The translations under genes were made by a program, and so were the position numbers. From assembly GCF_014203045.1 (NCBI RefSeq), contig NZ_JACHIF010000007.1, forward strand, positions 248,001-312,000: a stretch of 64,000 nucleotides of DNA, given 5' to 3'. The DNA is from Prosthecobacter dejongeii (GTDB lineage Bacteria; Verrucomicrobiota; Verrucomicrobiia; Verrucomicrobiales; Verrucomicrobiaceae). Below, piece by piece: positions 8,785-18,989 of the stretch. The notes beneath the pieces are model-generated. The model did not search any database and was not told the DNA's origin. It saw nothing but the letters and a program-made list of their open reading frames with translations. Each line of letters starts with the position of its first letter. Within the stretch, counting starts at the first letter, position 1.

Positions 8785-9903
8785 TCAGAGGGCAGAGCGA
8801 TAAAGCGCAGCGAAGTCCTCAAGCACCAACGGCCTTGGATTGAACTGCGCAGTCCATTGTTTCATCGCCATTTCAGCGAGGGGATGTAGGTCCGCTTCAG
8901 TTACGCCATAATGAGAAATATGGACGGGCATCTGGGCCTGGGCCAGGAGTTCCTGAATGCGGGCGGCGAGGTCGCCTGCGTAGTAGCTGGCATACACGGC
9001 GGCGCATTCGGGCAGGGCGGCGTTAAAGCGGATCACGTGCGGCAGCATCACCCCCACGGCTTCGCCATGGACAACGTGGAACTTGGCGGTGAGAGGGTTG
9101 GCACAAGAGTGGGCGGCACCGAGCATGGAGTTCTCGATGGCGATGCCTGCATAGGCAGCACCCAGCAGCATCTGGCCCCGGGCTTCCAGGTCCTTGGGCT
9201 CGGCCAGGATGCGGGTGAAGCCTTCGTGGCAGAGGCGGAAGGACTCACGGGCAAAGACAGTGGAGTAGGCGTTGCCTTTGTTGGTGACCGCGGCTTCCAG
9301 GGAATGGGAGAGGGCGTCCACGCCGGTGCAAACGGTGACGCGGTGAGGCTGTGAGACGGTTAGCTCGGGATCGAGGATGGCCACCTTGGCGGCGGCTTTC
9401 ACATCGCCACAGGCCATCTTCACGTGCGTCAGCGCATCGGAGATAAGGGCGTAGCTCTGGCACTCGCTGCCGGTGCCTGCCGTGGTGGGGATGGCGATCA
9501 TCGGCAGCATGGGCTTGGTGGCCTTGCCCGTGCCCCAGTAGTCCTGCATCTGGCCACCATTGGTGTAGATGAAATTGCAGCCCTTGGCTGTATCCATGCT
9601 GCTGCCGCCGCCGAGGCCGATGATAAAGTCTGCACGGAATTCGCGGGCGGCATCCACACAGCGGTCCACATCCTCCGTGTTGGGGTTTTCGCGCACTTCT
9701 CCGAAGACGCGTGTTAGCACGCCCGCTGCCAAGAGATACGAGGCAGCCCTGGTCACGTAACCTGCCTTCACGATGCCTGGATCACTGACGATCAGCGCCC
9801 GCCTGCCGCCTAGTTCCCGAGTCAGTTCACCAATCTGGGAGAGGGTTCCGTTTCCAAAGATGAGGCGGGTGCGAGGCTGGTGATCGAAAGGGGAAAAAGG
9901 CAT
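8785..9903 (-). CDS. Iron-containing alcohol dehydrogenase
   Basis: 372 aa, family length. It oxidises an alcohol or reduces an aldehyde with NAD(P)(H). The nucleotide-binding motif GGGSSMDTAK is at about 98-107. All four metal ligands of group III alcohol dehydrogenases are present: D196 and H200 in GVDALSHSLEA, H265 in AAHSCANP and H279 in VVHGEAVG. An upstream in-frame start would add 16 residues outside the family alignment, so the ATG at 9903 is preferred. It lies 69 bases downstream of an aldehyde dehydrogenase gene on the same strand, so the pair probably interconverts an alcohol, an aldehyde and an acid. The natural substrate cannot be told. Confidence 0.92.
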   Translation of the reverse strand: MPFSPFDHQPRTRLIFGNGTLSQIGELTRELGGRRALIVSDPGIVKAGYVTRAASYLLAAGVLTRVFGEVRENPNTEDVDRCVDAAREFRADFIIGLGGGSSMDTAKGCNFIYTNGGQMQDYWGTGKATKPMLPMIAIPTTAGTGSECQSYALISDALTHVKMACGDVKAAAKVAILDPELTVSQPHRVTVCTGVDALSHSLEAAVTNKGNAYSTVFARESFRLCHEGFTRILAEPKDLEARGQMLLGAAYAGIAIENSMLGAAHSCANPLTAKFHVVHGEAVGVMLPHVIRFNAALPECAAVYASYYAGDLAARIQELLAQAQMPVHISHYGVTEADLHPLAEMAMKQWTAQFNPRPLVLEDFAALYRSAL

Positions 9904-9972
9904 GATGAAAGGACTCTGAGCAAACCGACGGGCGGAGAGGAAGTGAAACACGGGCGCAAGCGCCCAATCCTA

Positions 9973-11409
9973 TCAAGCCCGGTCAATGGAGCGGCGCTTG
10001 TAGAGGAACTCGAACATGTTTCCTTCATGGGGCTGGTCCCAGCTGATTTTCATGGTGCTGATGGGGCCGAGGTTCAGGCGGTCAATGGTGGGGCACTCAA
10101 GGAGCTGATCGGTGAATTCGGGGTCTTCGGTGATCGCGGTGACGATGAGGGAATAACCAATTTTGCTGAGGACTTCGGACTGCTTTACCTCGACCACGCT
10201 GGCGTAGGGGCAAAGGAATTCGCGGTTGGCCAGCGGATGATCCCAGCTATTGCAATGGATGATGGTGGGGCGCAGGAAGGTGCCGCCCTGGAACTCCACC
10301 TTGCGGGGTCCGTTGCGGTACTTCGCTGTCACGTCTTCGGCACCGGGCTTGTCGGCGAGGTCGGAGTCGATCACGCCGTCAATGTAGTCGGCCATCTTGG
10401 TATTCGCGAAGCCGGACAGGCGGGCGTTTTCATCGTCGGCAGGCAGGGGCTCCACAGGGCCGAGACGCTGGGCGATGGCGTCGGCGATTTCCTTGCCGTA
10501 TTTCGGCACGATGACGGCGGAGGCATTGATGCAGGAACGGCCACCGTTGTCGCTGATGGAGCTGACGATGACGTCGATGTATTCCTTCCAGTTTTCGATT
10601 TTGTCTTCGCCGATGATGATCTTGCTCCAGCCGGGTCCGTGGACCTGCACGCGGGGGTTGCCTTCGTACATCTTGGCCATGGCGACATCGCCAAAGACGA
10701 GGTTGCGACCGCTGAGTTTCACCACTTCGCCGCTGCCTTCATGGTCGGTGGGGTAAAAGCCAAAGGCTTCGGCGGGGGCTCCGGCGGCGATGAAGGCCTG
10801 GATGAGGCGAAAGGGGGTCCACGGCTCCTCGCGGCCGGGTTTGATGACCACGGGGATCTTCAGGGCAATGGCGGGCAGCCACAGGGAGTTCACCGCCGGG
10901 GAGTTGCTGGGCATCACAAGGCCGAGGGCATCGGTGGTGGGGAAGTAGGCCACCGGGCAGCCGGACTGGGTGCCGAAACCCTGGTCAATCACCGTCATGT
11001 CCAGGCCACGAGAGAGACCGTTGAGGATGACATCCATGTGGGTGAGCGCGTAATGCAGCTTGGCCATGTTACGCTTCACCATGATGTGCGGTAGGCCGCT
11101 GGTGCGGGATAGGGTGGCGATGTATTCCTCCGGGCTCTGGGTGTGGCCTTTGTCGCCCAGGGGCAGGGTGCCATTGAGGAAAAGGTCGCCCGCCTTGGCC
11201 GTGATCTCGATGAGCTGGGCCACGGTGAACTTCTTCAGGGCCTTGCGTGCCTCGCCGATTTTGCCCAGGTCCTTGCGCACGATGCCAGCATTCACCTGGC
11301 TGACTTCGGCACAGACTTCGCCGGTCTTGTGGTCTTTCACCGGGACTTTATCCAGAGATTCGTACGGGCGGCCTTTGCGAAGAGCGGGGAGGTGGGGAAC
11401 GGAAGACAT
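9973..11409 (-). CDS. Aldehyde dehydrogenase family protein
   Basis: 478 aa, normal family length. The catalytic Cys is C293 within NGGRSCINAS. The cofactor-binding stretch with ALGLVMPSNSPAVNSLWLPA and VVIKPGREEPWTPF (about 161-200) is intact. It is the first gene of a two-gene minus-strand unit with the iron alcohol dehydrogenase, divergent from pgi, so one regulatory region of about 210 bases may serve both directions. Oxidation of the aldehyde made by its partner is the simple reading. Acylating activity cannot be excluded. No microcompartment shell genes are nearby. Confidence 0.88.
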   Translation of the reverse strand: MSSVPHLPALRKGRPYESLDKVPVKDHKTGEVCAEVSQVNAGIVRKDLGKIGEARKALKKFTVAQLIEITAKAGDLFLNGTLPLGDKGHTQSPEEYIATLSRTSGLPHIMVKRNMAKLHYALTHMDVILNGLSRGLDMTVIDQGFGTQSGCPVAYFPTTDALGLVMPSNSPAVNSLWLPAIALKIPVVIKPGREEPWTPFRLIQAFIAAGAPAEAFGFYPTDHEGSGEVVKLSGRNLVFGDVAMAKMYEGNPRVQVHGPGWSKIIIGEDKIENWKEYIDVIVSSISDNGGRSCINASAVIVPKYGKEIADAIAQRLGPVEPLPADDENARLSGFANTKMADYIDGVIDSDLADKPGAEDVTAKYRNGPRKVEFQGGTFLRPTIIHCNSWDHPLANREFLCPYASVVEVKQSEVLSKIGYSLIVTAITEDPEFTDQLLECPTIDRLNLGPISTMKISWDQPHEGNMFEFLYKRRSIDRA

Positions 11410-11618
11410 GGGAGAATGATTGGAAGACGGAGGATTTACGAGTGACCTCAGAAAGCGGCAATAAAAAACAGGAGCTGGGGCACTAGTCTTTCAGGTGAAG
11501 GCGAAGCTGATACACGCTAACACTTCCCTAATTCATCCATGGCATGCAGGGAATTCATGGAGCAGGTGGGCACATGACAGTTGCGCGAGGGCGGGGGCGA
11601 TGCTCCTTACGGCCACGC

Positions 11619-13196
11619 ATGAGCACCACAAGCAGCCACTGGGATCGTTTTCAAAAGTTCTTCGTCCGTTACCCACAGATCGGTTTTTCGATTGATATCA
11701 GCCGCATGGCTTTCGAGGAGGGGTTGTTTGATTCGCAGGCGCCTTCCATTGAGAAGGCGTATGTGGACATGAAGGCGCTGGAGGCAGGTGCGATCGCGAA
11801 TCCGGATGAGGGGCGCATGGTGGGGCATTACTGGCTGAGGAACTCTGACCTAGCGCCGACGGCGGAGCTGAAGGCGGAAATTGACGCGACGCTGGATGCA
11901 ACGCTGGCATTCGCTGCTGAGGTACATGCGGGCAAAATTTTGGCGGCGAACGGGCAGAAGTTTACCCGGGTGCTGATCGTGGGCATCGGTGGTTCGGCCT
12001 TGGGGCCGCAGTTGGTGGCGCAGGCGATCACGCCGGCAACGCCACCGATGGCGATTGATTTTTTTGACAACACGGACCCGGACGGGATGGACCGGATCGT
12101 GGCGCAGATCGGTACGGAAATCGCGACGACGCTGACGCTGGTGATTTCGAAGTCCGGTGGGACAAAGGAGACGCGCAACGGCATGCTGGAGGCGCAGGCG
12201 GCCTATCAGGCGCAGGGGGTGGACTTCACCAAGCATGTGGTGGCGGTGACGGGTGTGGGCAGTGAGCTGGACAAGTATGCCATCGCGCAGGGCTGGCTGG
12301 CCCGTTTCCCGATGTGGGACTGGGTGGGCGGACGGACGAGTGTGATGAGTGCTGTGGGCACCATCGCGGCAGCGCTGCAGGGGGTGGATGTGCGCCAGTT
12401 CCTGGCGGGGGCGGCGGCGATGGATGCGGAGACGCGCACGCGGCCGACTCGTGAGAATGCGGCGATGCTGCTGGCCCTGATGTGGTACAGCGCGGGCATG
12501 GGCAAAGGCGCGAAGGACATGGTGGTGCTGCCTTACAAGGACAGGCTGGTGCTTTTCAGCAAGTACCTGCAGCAGCTCCTCATGGAGTCCCTGGGCAAGG
12601 AGCATGACTTGGATGGCCAAGTGGTGAACCAGGGCATCGCGGTCTATGGCAATAAGGGATCGACCGACCAGCATGCGTATGTGCAGCAATTGCGCGATGG
12701 GGTGAACAATTTCTTTGCTGTTTTTATCCAGGTTTCCAAATCGAGAGACACGGCGGGATTTGAAGTGGAGCCTGGCTATACGAGCGGGGACTACTTGCAG
12801 GGTTTCCTGCGTGGCACTCGCACGGCTCTGGCCGATAAAGGACGCGAATCCATCACGCTAACGATCCAGGAAGTGAATGCTTTTAGTCTGGGGATGCTGG
12901 TGGGCCTGTTTGAACGGGCGGTCAGTTTCTATGCGACTCTGATCAATGTGAATGCCTACCATCAGCCGGGTGTGGAGGCGGGCAAGAAGGCGGCAACGGA
13001 TTTCCTCAAGCAGATGGGCCAGGTGCTGGCGGCGCTGCCTGCGACTGGCGTGGGGGCAACGGCGGATGAGATCGCGGGGCCGCTGGGCATTGATGCGGAG
13101 GATGCGTGGCACATGGCGAGCCATCTGGCTGCGAATGGCAAGGCGAAGGCCCTCGAAGGCAACACACCTGCAGAAGACCGATTCTTGGCAGTGTAA
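11619..13196 (+). CDS. pgi: Glucose-6-phosphate isomerase
   Basis: 525 aa. It interconverts glucose 6-phosphate and fructose 6-phosphate in glycolysis and gluconeogenesis. Sugar-phosphate-binding SIS motifs are present: [29 protein letters not shown] and the signature around [19 protein letters not shown] with [14 protein letters not shown] after it. This form resembles the roughly 525-residue cyanobacterial/chlamydial type more than the longer E. coli enzyme. The open frame extends 25 codons upstream, but that part looks non-coding, so the ATG at 11619 is chosen. No Shine-Dalgarno site precedes it. Confidence 0.96.
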   Translation: MSTTSSHWDRFQKFFVRYPQIGFSIDISRMAFEEGLFDSQAPSIEKAYVDMKALEAGAIANPDEGRMVGHYWLRNSDLAPTAELKAEIDATLDATLAFAAEVHAGKILAANGQKFTRVLIVGIGGSALGPQLVAQAITPATPPMAIDFFDNTDPDGMDRIVAQIGTEIATTLTLVISKSGGTKETRNGMLEAQAAYQAQGVDFTKHVVAVTGVGSELDKYAIAQGWLARFPMWDWVGGRTSVMSAVGTIAAALQGVDVRQFLAGAAAMDAETRTRPTRENAAMLLALMWYSAGMGKGAKDMVVLPYKDRLVLFSKYLQQLLMESLGKEHDLDGQVVNQGIAVYGNKGSTDQHAYVQQLRDGVNNFFAVFIQVSKSRDTAGFEVEPGYTSGDYLQGFLRGTRTALADKGRESITLTIQEVNAFSLGMLVGLFERAVSFYATLINVNAYHQPGVEAGKKAATDFLKQMGQVLAALPATGVGATADEIAGPLGIDAEDAWHMASHLAANGKAKALEGNTPAEDRFLAV

Positions 13197-13235
13197 AGAT
13201 ATCCTTTATTGCCTTTTTCGGATGCTGGTCGTAAC

Positions 13236-13260
13236 GGAGGGGAGTCCAAAACTCCCCCCT
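13236..13260 (+). other. Stable hairpin between pgi and the next start codon
   Basis: GGGGAGT (13239-13245) pairs perfectly with ACTCCCC (13251-13257) around the loop CCAAA, and the stem extends outward with one mismatch. It ends 5 bases before the ATG at 13265. No T tract follows, so it could be a weak pgi 3' end or a translational control element for the small membrane protein. Confidence 0.4.
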
Positions 13261-13264
13261 GTCT

Positions 13265-13624
13265 ATGGACGAGCGTTTTCCACTCATCTACCAAATCATC
13301 TGCATCGTCTTAACGGCGCTGTTTGTCTGGTCGTTTGTCGTTTCGCGTGAGCCCCGGCAGTGGCGGCGGCTGTATCAGTCGAAGTTTTGCCGAGCGGAGG
13401 ATTTCTCGGTGAACAAAAACAAGGTGATTGATGAGAATCTGAAGAAGTACGGGATTCTGATCTCGATGTTTTTTTTGGTGGCGGATGTGGGCTTCTTTTT
13501 ATGGGGAGCTTCGCATTATGACCGCAATAAGAGCGAGCAGACCACAGTGGAGGAGCGGCTGCAATTGAATGAGCTGGAAAAGATCCAGAGCAAAGCGCAG
13601 GCGCTCAATCGCACAACCAACTGA
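13265..13624 (+). CDS. Small two-helix membrane protein, unknown
   Basis: 119 aa. Two hydrophobic segments are clear, at about 7-26 (LIYQIICIVLTALFVWSFVV) and 63-81 (ILISMFFLVADVGFFLWGA). A basic loop lies between them and the charged tail is probably helical (ERLQLNELEKIQSK). I recognise no family. The gene follows pgi by 68 bases with a hairpin between, and converges on the DUF58 gene with a 27-base gap. Its length, codon use and clean membrane topology support a real gene. Confidence 0.65.
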   Translation: MDERFPLIYQIICIVLTALFVWSFVVSREPRQWRRLYQSKFCRAEDFSVNKNKVIDENLKKYGILISMFFLVADVGFFLWGASHYDRNKSEQTTVEERLQLNELEKIQSKAQALNRTTN

Positions 13625-13651
13625 AGGCCTACAGAGTAAGGCGCAGCCTAT

Positions 13652-14956
13652 CTAGATACGACCTGCGGCTTTGAGGTCGAGGTAACGATTGGCCAGGGCA
13701 ATAGGAAGATTTTGTGCCGTTTCATCCACTGTAACGATACGGTTGGTCCGCAGGGAATGGAGGAGGTGTTCGCGCTGTTGCTGGTAGTGGCACAGGGCAC
13801 CATAGCTGAGGGCGTCATGGAGATGGGTGATGGGCTGATCAATTCGGGTTTCAATCTCAGCCTCGCGAAGTGTGGCGACGAGGACAAGATGGCGCTTTTG
13901 CAGGAGGGCCACGGCACGGGCGAGGTGGGAGGTGTCCTCGGTGCGGAGATTGGTGAGCAGGATGATGAGTGCGCGGCGCTTTTGCAAGCCCATCACGCGC
14001 TCGGCAGCTTCAATGAAGTCGCTTGGCTCGGTGGTGGTTTCGTAGTCATACAAATGGTTCAGCAAAGTGGGCATGGCAGCGGAACCTTTGACGGGCTTGA
14101 GCCACCGCTGGCTGCCGCCAAAACCGGTCACGCCAACTTCGTCACCCTGCCGGAGGGCGATGTAGGCGATGAGGAGCATGGCATTGAGACAGTGATCAAA
14201 CTGAGTGAGCTCTCCATCCATGGCACGCATGCGGCGGCCGCAGTCGGGGACGAGGATGATGCTTTGATTCCGCTGTTCTTCATACTCTCGGCTGACGAGA
14301 ACTTGACGGCGAGAGGTGGCCTTCCAATCCACGCGAGAGAGGACATCGCCATCTTGGTATTCGCGGAGCTGGTGGAAATCCAGCGTGGCTCCACTACGGC
14401 GGCGTTTGACGATGCCCATTTGTTCTTCGCGGTTGGCCGTGGCGAGGAGGGCAAAGCGGACGACGGGTTCGTAGTTGGGGTAACAGCGGGTCTCGCTGGT
14501 GGGGCCTACCCGATAGAGTCGCTGCCACAGGCCTAACTGAGAATGCACCAAAAGATGGGCAGCCGTGAAGATATGCAGACCCCGTCTAGTGAAGTGAGCT
14601 TCGTAAGAGAGACTGAGGTGCTCTTGCGATGGCCATTCGATCTGCCAGGGTAGGCTGTCTGCGGTAGCCGCAGGGGGTAAACCATCGTGAACGAGGACCT
14701 TTAATGACCGCCCGAGCGAATGTCGCAAAGTGAGGGTGAGGGTGGCTTTGACGCCCAGCGCAAAGCGGCCAGGAAGGTCCCTCTCCACAGAGAGACGATG
14801 TTTGCCAGGTAGGGTAAACAGATCCCCCAGCGCTACCAAGATAAATAATACGCCCATACCAACCCACAGCATCTGCAACCAAGGCCAAATCGAGGCGGCA
14901 AGACCGAGCACGGTCCAGGCAGCAATAAGGCGGAGGGTGAGAACGGAGGGGCGCAT
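13652..14956 (-). CDS. DUF58 domain protein
   Basis: 434 aa. Two hydrophobic helices fill about residues 8-48, followed by a beta-rich region and then the DUF58 core with its hallmark DFHQLREYQDGDVLSRVDWK and SREYEEQRN. The VWA-like fold continues with the segment around IILVPDCGRRM. DUF58 proteins are typically encoded beside MoxR-type AAA ATPases and are thought to be partners or clients of these chaperones. That arrangement holds here: the MoxR gene lies 62 bases upstream on the same strand. A separate VWA-domain membrane protein of the same general class lies at 53.9-56.3 kb. Confidence 0.93.
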   Translation of the reverse strand: MRPSVLTLRLIAAWTVLGLAASIWPWLQMLWVGMGVLFILVALGDLFTLPGKHRLSVERDLPGRFALGVKATLTLTLRHSLGRSLKVLVHDGLPPAATADSLPWQIEWPSQEHLSLSYEAHFTRRGLHIFTAAHLLVHSQLGLWQRLYRVGPTSETRCYPNYEPVVRFALLATANREEQMGIVKRRRSGATLDFHQLREYQDGDVLSRVDWKATSRRQVLVSREYEEQRNQSIILVPDCGRRMRAMDGELTQFDHCLNAMLLIAYIALRQGDEVGVTGFGGSQRWLKPVKGSAAMPTLLNHLYDYETTTEPSDFIEAAERVMGLQKRRALIILLTNLRTEDTSHLARAVALLQKRHLVLVATLREAEIETRIDQPITHLHDALSYGALCHYQQQREHLLHSLRTNRIVTVDETAQNLPIALANRYLDLKAAGRI

Positions 14957-15018
14957 GGGGCGGGAAGCTGGATGCGACTGACGCGAGGGTCATGATGACA
15001 CACGCACACTGAGTGGGC

Positions 15019-16074
15019 TTATGCGCGGGGAGCTTCTACGCTGCGGATCACGGTATCGAGTACTTGGTCCACACTTTGGCCGGAGATGGTGACCTCAGGA
15101 GTGAGGGAGATGCGGTGACGGAGCACGGGGAGGGCGGCGCGTTTAACATCGCCTGGAGTGATATAATGGCGGCCTTCGAGGAGTGCGTAGGCTTTTGCCA
15201 GACGCACGAGGCTGATGGCCCCACGCGTGCCTGCACCGAGGGCGATGGCCCCATGGGTGCGGGTGGCGCGGGTGAGATTCACCGCATAGGTGACCACACT
15301 TTCCACGGCCTCGACAGCGGCGGTTTCAGCCTGGGCGCGTAGGATGTCCGCAGTGGTGCAGACGGGCTGAAGCTGTTCGGCAGATAGGCCACGGCCTGAG
15401 GCGGCTGAGGCTACCGATTTCACGATCCAAGCTTCTTGTTGGGCGCTGGGGTAATCGATGATCACCTTGATCAGAAAGCGGTCCAACTGAGCCTCGGGAA
15501 GAGGGTAAGTGCCTTCTTGTTCGATCGGGTTTTGCGTGGCGAAGGTCATGAACGGCGGGGTGAGCGCATGTGTCTCGCCATCGATGGTCACCTGAGCTTC
15601 CTGCATCACTTCGAGGAGGGCAGACTGGGTCTTTGCGGGGGCGCGATTGATTTCATCGGCCAACAGCAACTGAGTGAATACCGGACCGAAACGGACACGA
15701 AAACTCTGGTTTCCCAGATCATAGAGGGTATGCCCCGTGACGTCTGAAGGCATCATGTCTGGGGTAAACTGGATACGCCGAAAGGTGGCCCCAAAGGTGC
15801 GGGAGAGGGCCAGCACGAGGTGCGTTTTGCCCAGCCCGGGTTTGCCCTCGAGCAGCACATGACCACCAGCCAAAAGGGCCGCCAGCACTTGGTGAATGAC
15901 TTCGGTCTGGCCGACAAAAACCTGCTCCACCGCAAGCCGTATCTGCTTCAGGAGTTCCAGTGTGCGCGAGGCTTCGGGCATCGCGGGAGGGAACTCAGGC
16001 GGCAGTGGGGGTAATTCGCAAACGGGGTGCTGAGGTGGCGGAGCGTAGGCAGAGTCCGGGGCGAATTCATTCAT
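15019..16074 (-). CDS. MoxR family AAA+ ATPase
   Basis: 351 aa. MoxR ATPases are thought to be chaperones that help assemble or activate protein complexes, often with VWA partners. Walker A is GKPGLGKT (77-84) and Walker B is LLLADEINRAP (about 135-145). The region around QSALLEVMQEAQVTIDG and the sensor stretch MTFATQNPIEQEGTYPLPEAQ are typical of the family. A Pro-rich N-terminal extension (about 1-35) precedes the core. It sits 55 bases after the M16 peptidase gene and 62 bases before the DUF58 gene on the same strand, so a shared transcript is likely. Confidence 0.95.
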   Translation of the reverse strand: MNEFAPDSAYAPPPQHPVCELPPLPPEFPPAMPEASRTLELLKQIRLAVEQVFVGQTEVIHQVLAALLAGGHVLLEGKPGLGKTHLVLALSRTFGATFRRIQFTPDMMPSDVTGHTLYDLGNQSFRVRFGPVFTQLLLADEINRAPAKTQSALLEVMQEAQVTIDGETHALTPPFMTFATQNPIEQEGTYPLPEAQLDRFLIKVIIDYPSAQQEAWIVKSVASAASGRGLSAEQLQPVCTTADILRAQAETAAVEAVESVVTYAVNLTRATRTHGAIALGAGTRGAISLVRLAKAYALLEGRHYITPGDVKRAALPVLRHRISLTPEVTISGQSVDQVLDTVIRSVEAPRA

Positions 16075-16129
16075 GGCGAGTGCGGCGCAGGATCAGGAGC
16101 GGAAAGAAGGAAACCTAGGGAACTAGGCA

Positions 16130-18937
16130 TCACTTCTTTTCCTTGGGAAGCACTTTCACGGCCACGGCACGGTTCGCCTGAAGGAACTCTTTGGCGAGAG
16201 CTTGGATCTCTTCTTTTTTGATGCCTTCGAAATCGCTGAGCAGGTTCTTCGCCCACTCGATCCGCTCGGGATGTTCCTGGCAGTTGCGCACGACGTTTTG
16301 CGACCAGTAACGGTTGTCGCGACGCATCTGCTCAAGCTGGGTCATGAGGGGCTTTTGGGCGCGCTCGAACTCGTCGTCGCTGATGGGGCCGGCAGCGACT
16401 TCGGCGGCGATTTTCACCACCAGTTCGGTGATGGGCGCGGCCTGCTCGGGCTTGCACTCGATCATCGCGGTCATGTAACCGTAGCCAGTGAAGGTGTCGC
16501 TGGCGACGTGATAGCAGGCAGGGCTGTAGGTCTCGCCCAGTTCCTCACGCACCTTGATGCGGAGACGGTCATCCAAGACGGAACCGAGGAGAGTCAGGCG
16601 ACGCGTACGCTGGATGTCCAGCATGTCGCCGGTGGGCCAATAGAGGGCTGCGATGGCTTTGGGGATCTCGGTATCAAAGGCGATGTCCTTGGTGACGGGG
16701 CCCTGGGGGAAGGGGACGATGCGCTCTTTTTCATACTTGGGTTTGTCGGCGCGTTTTGGCAGCGCGCCCAGGGTCTTGGAGAGGGATTCCAGAACGGCTT
16801 TGGGCTCCACATCACCGACGATGGAAACTTCCACGTAGTCTTCGGTGAGGGGCTTCTTTAGCCAGGCTTCTAACTCGGCTAGATTGCGCTTCTGAATGGT
16901 GGTGATCGGTGGGAAGCCAAAGCGTGGATCGTCGCTGTGAATGTAGGCCACGACCTTGTCCGCCATGATGCCTTCAGCCGTGTGCTGAAGCTGGACATAC
17001 ATCGGCTCCAGGTTCTTTTGGAACTGGCGTGCGGCTTCTTCACGATAACCGGGGGCCGTCATGTAAGCTGTTAGGAGCTGCAACTGGGCTTCGAGATCGC
17101 CCGGGGTGGTGCGACCGCTGAGCATGAAGGCTTCATCGCCGACGGCGAAGTCGGTGCCCACACTCTTGCTGGCGAAGATGCGGCGGATGTCATCCACGCT
17201 GTGTTCCTTGAGGCCACCCATGATGAAGGTGCTCTGGGCAAAGGGGATGATGCCCTGCTGATCTGCTGGTGTGCTGAGCTTACCACCGCCAAAGTTGATC
17301 GTCACACGGACGGTGCCCTTCTCAAAAGGCGTGGGTTTGATGTTCACGCGCACGTTGTTTTCAAAGGTGGCCTGGGTAAGCTCGAGTTCCTTCACGATGG
17401 ACTCTTGGACGACCTTGCCGGGTGTGCCGAAGGTGGTGTACGCAAAAGCGGCGGTCTCTTCCTGCTTCGGAGCTTCCACAGGCTTGCTTTGGCTTTCGCG
17501 ATACACGGCTTTGATCTGCTCGGCGGAATCGCCTTCCAGCTTCAAGTTGCCACCGACAAAGATCTGCACGTCGTCACCCTTCCAGGTTTCGGCGAGGGCG
17601 GTGTGGCATTCTTCTTTTTTCAAGCTGGCGAGGGCCTCCTTCACACGTGCGAGATCATCCGACGGATGGGTGAAGACTTTCTTGGAAGCGAGGATGCTAA
17701 CGACGCCGCTGGCCAGATCCCGTGACTTGCGGGAGTCGGCCTGGGCGGCACGGAGTTCCACAGTCTTCAGAAGGGAGGCTTTGGCTTCTTCGAATTCGGC
17801 TTCGGTGAAACCATGCTGCACAGCGCGGCGGATCTCGGTTTCCAGCAGGGTCAAAGCCGCCTTCCACTGGTCTGGCGCGCACTGGCCCATGATGCCGATC
17901 ACTTCGACGAACTCTAGGTATTCGTAGCTGTAGGACTCTCCGCTGAGGAACGGGGCACCCTCGGCCTTGGCCAGTTTGGACAGGCGTTGGTTGATCATTT
18001 CATCGGCCAGATCGCGCACCATTTTTTCGCGGCGGCTGGCGGCGGTGTCGGGCTTGTTTTTGGCGGGGCGTAGCATCTCCACGGAGATGTCCACGGCCTT
18101 GGCTTCCATCTCGGTGTGCAGCTTGGCAATGAGGCCGCGACCGGTGCTGATTTTGCCCAGGCTAGGGTCCGCCGGATTGGGAGACTTGGCTTTAGCATCG
18201 GCAAAGTTTTTCTCGATCTCGGCCTTCACGGCTTCCACGTCCTTGAAGTCACCCACGGCCACGATCACAGCGCGCTCAGGGGTGTACCATTTGTTGTAAA
18301 ACTCCACAAAACGCGCCTTCTGCATCGTCTTGATGGTCTCCTCGGTGCCAATGGGCAGGCGATTCGGCAACAGGGAATCGGGCAGGGCAAACTTGTAGCC
18401 TTCCAGCATCGTGCGGTAGTCGATCGAGTCGCGGCTCAGCTTCTCGCTCAAAATGATGCCACGTTCCTTGTCGATCTCCTTTTCACCCAGGGCCATGCCA
18501 TCGAGGTAATCGCGGAAAAGCTGCATGCCTTCGCCCAGCATCTTGGTTTCCACCTTGGGCAGCTCCAGCATGTACACCGTTTCTTTGAAGGAGGTGTGCG
18601 CATTGGTATCAGCACCGAAGCCCATGCCCAGACGCTGGAAGTACTCCACCATCTCACCGCCGGGGAAATGGCGACTGCCATTGAAGGCCATGTGCTCCAG
18701 GTAGTGCGCCATGCCCTGCTGATCGTCCTCTTCCATCAGCGACCCCACATCCATGTAGATGCGGATGCTGGCGCGCCCTGGGGGCTCCACATTCGGCAGG
18801 ATGACATAGCGTAGCCCGTTTTTCAGGCTGCCAAAGGTCGCCTTCGGATCAGCTTTCAGGTCGCTGGTATCTTGCGGCCACTGGGCGGTCGCAGAGAAAC
18901 AGAGGAGGAACAGGGCACAGGTAAGACGAAAGATCAT
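16130..18937 (-). CDS. Secreted M16 family zinc metallopeptidase
   Basis: 935 aa, with two M16 repeats as in pitrilysin-like enzymes of this size. A signal peptide (MIFRLTCALFLLCFSATAQ) predicts export. The inverted zinc motif HxxEH is H78-Y-L-E81-H82, and E158, 76 residues further on, is the expected third ligand. The C-terminal half repeats the fold without the zinc motif and has the substrate-clamping region around RLRIKVREELGETYSP. It probably degrades peptides in the periplasm. It is followed by moxR and DUF58 genes, but such clusters are not known to make M16 peptidases functional partners of MoxR. Confidence 0.94.
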   Translation of the reverse strand: MIFRLTCALFLLCFSATAQWPQDTSDLKADPKATFGSLKNGLRYVILPNVEPPGRASIRIYMDVGSLMEEDDQQGMAHYLEHMAFNGSRHFPGGEMVEYFQRLGMGFGADTNAHTSFKETVYMLELPKVETKMLGEGMQLFRDYLDGMALGEKEIDKERGIILSEKLSRDSIDYRTMLEGYKFALPDSLLPNRLPIGTEETIKTMQKARFVEFYNKWYTPERAVIVAVGDFKDVEAVKAEIEKNFADAKAKSPNPADPSLGKISTGRGLIAKLHTEMEAKAVDISVEMLRPAKNKPDTAASRREKMVRDLADEMINQRLSKLAKAEGAPFLSGESYSYEYLEFVEVIGIMGQCAPDQWKAALTLLETEIRRAVQHGFTEAEFEEAKASLLKTVELRAAQADSRKSRDLASGVVSILASKKVFTHPSDDLARVKEALASLKKEECHTALAETWKGDDVQIFVGGNLKLEGDSAEQIKAVYRESQSKPVEAPKQEETAAFAYTTFGTPGKVVQESIVKELELTQATFENNVRVNIKPTPFEKGTVRVTINFGGGKLSTPADQQGIIPFAQSTFIMGGLKEHSVDDIRRIFASKSVGTDFAVGDEAFMLSGRTTPGDLEAQLQLLTAYMTAPGYREEAARQFQKNLEPMYVQLQHTAEGIMADKVVAYIHSDDPRFGFPPITTIQKRNLAELEAWLKKPLTEDYVEVSIVGDVEPKAVLESLSKTLGALPKRADKPKYEKERIVPFPQGPVTKDIAFDTEIPKAIAALYWPTGDMLDIQRTRRLTLLGSVLDDRLRIKVREELGETYSPACYHVASDTFTGYGYMTAMIECKPEQAAPITELVVKIAAEVAAGPISDDEFERAQKPLMTQLEQMRRDNRYWSQNVVRNCQEHPERIEWAKNLLSDFEGIKKEEIQALAKEFLQANRAVAVKVLPKEKK

Positions 18938-18989
18938 GATGGTTGTTCCCTGTAAGAACGCAGCGGGAGCCGGACCTGTCGAGAAAAAG

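Noticed and set aside
9880..11094. Long open frame opposite the aldehyde dehydrogenase gene
   Set aside because: It is antisense to a well-supported gene, with the repetitive Gly/Val/Asp/His composition of a codon-bias shadow. No domain is visible.
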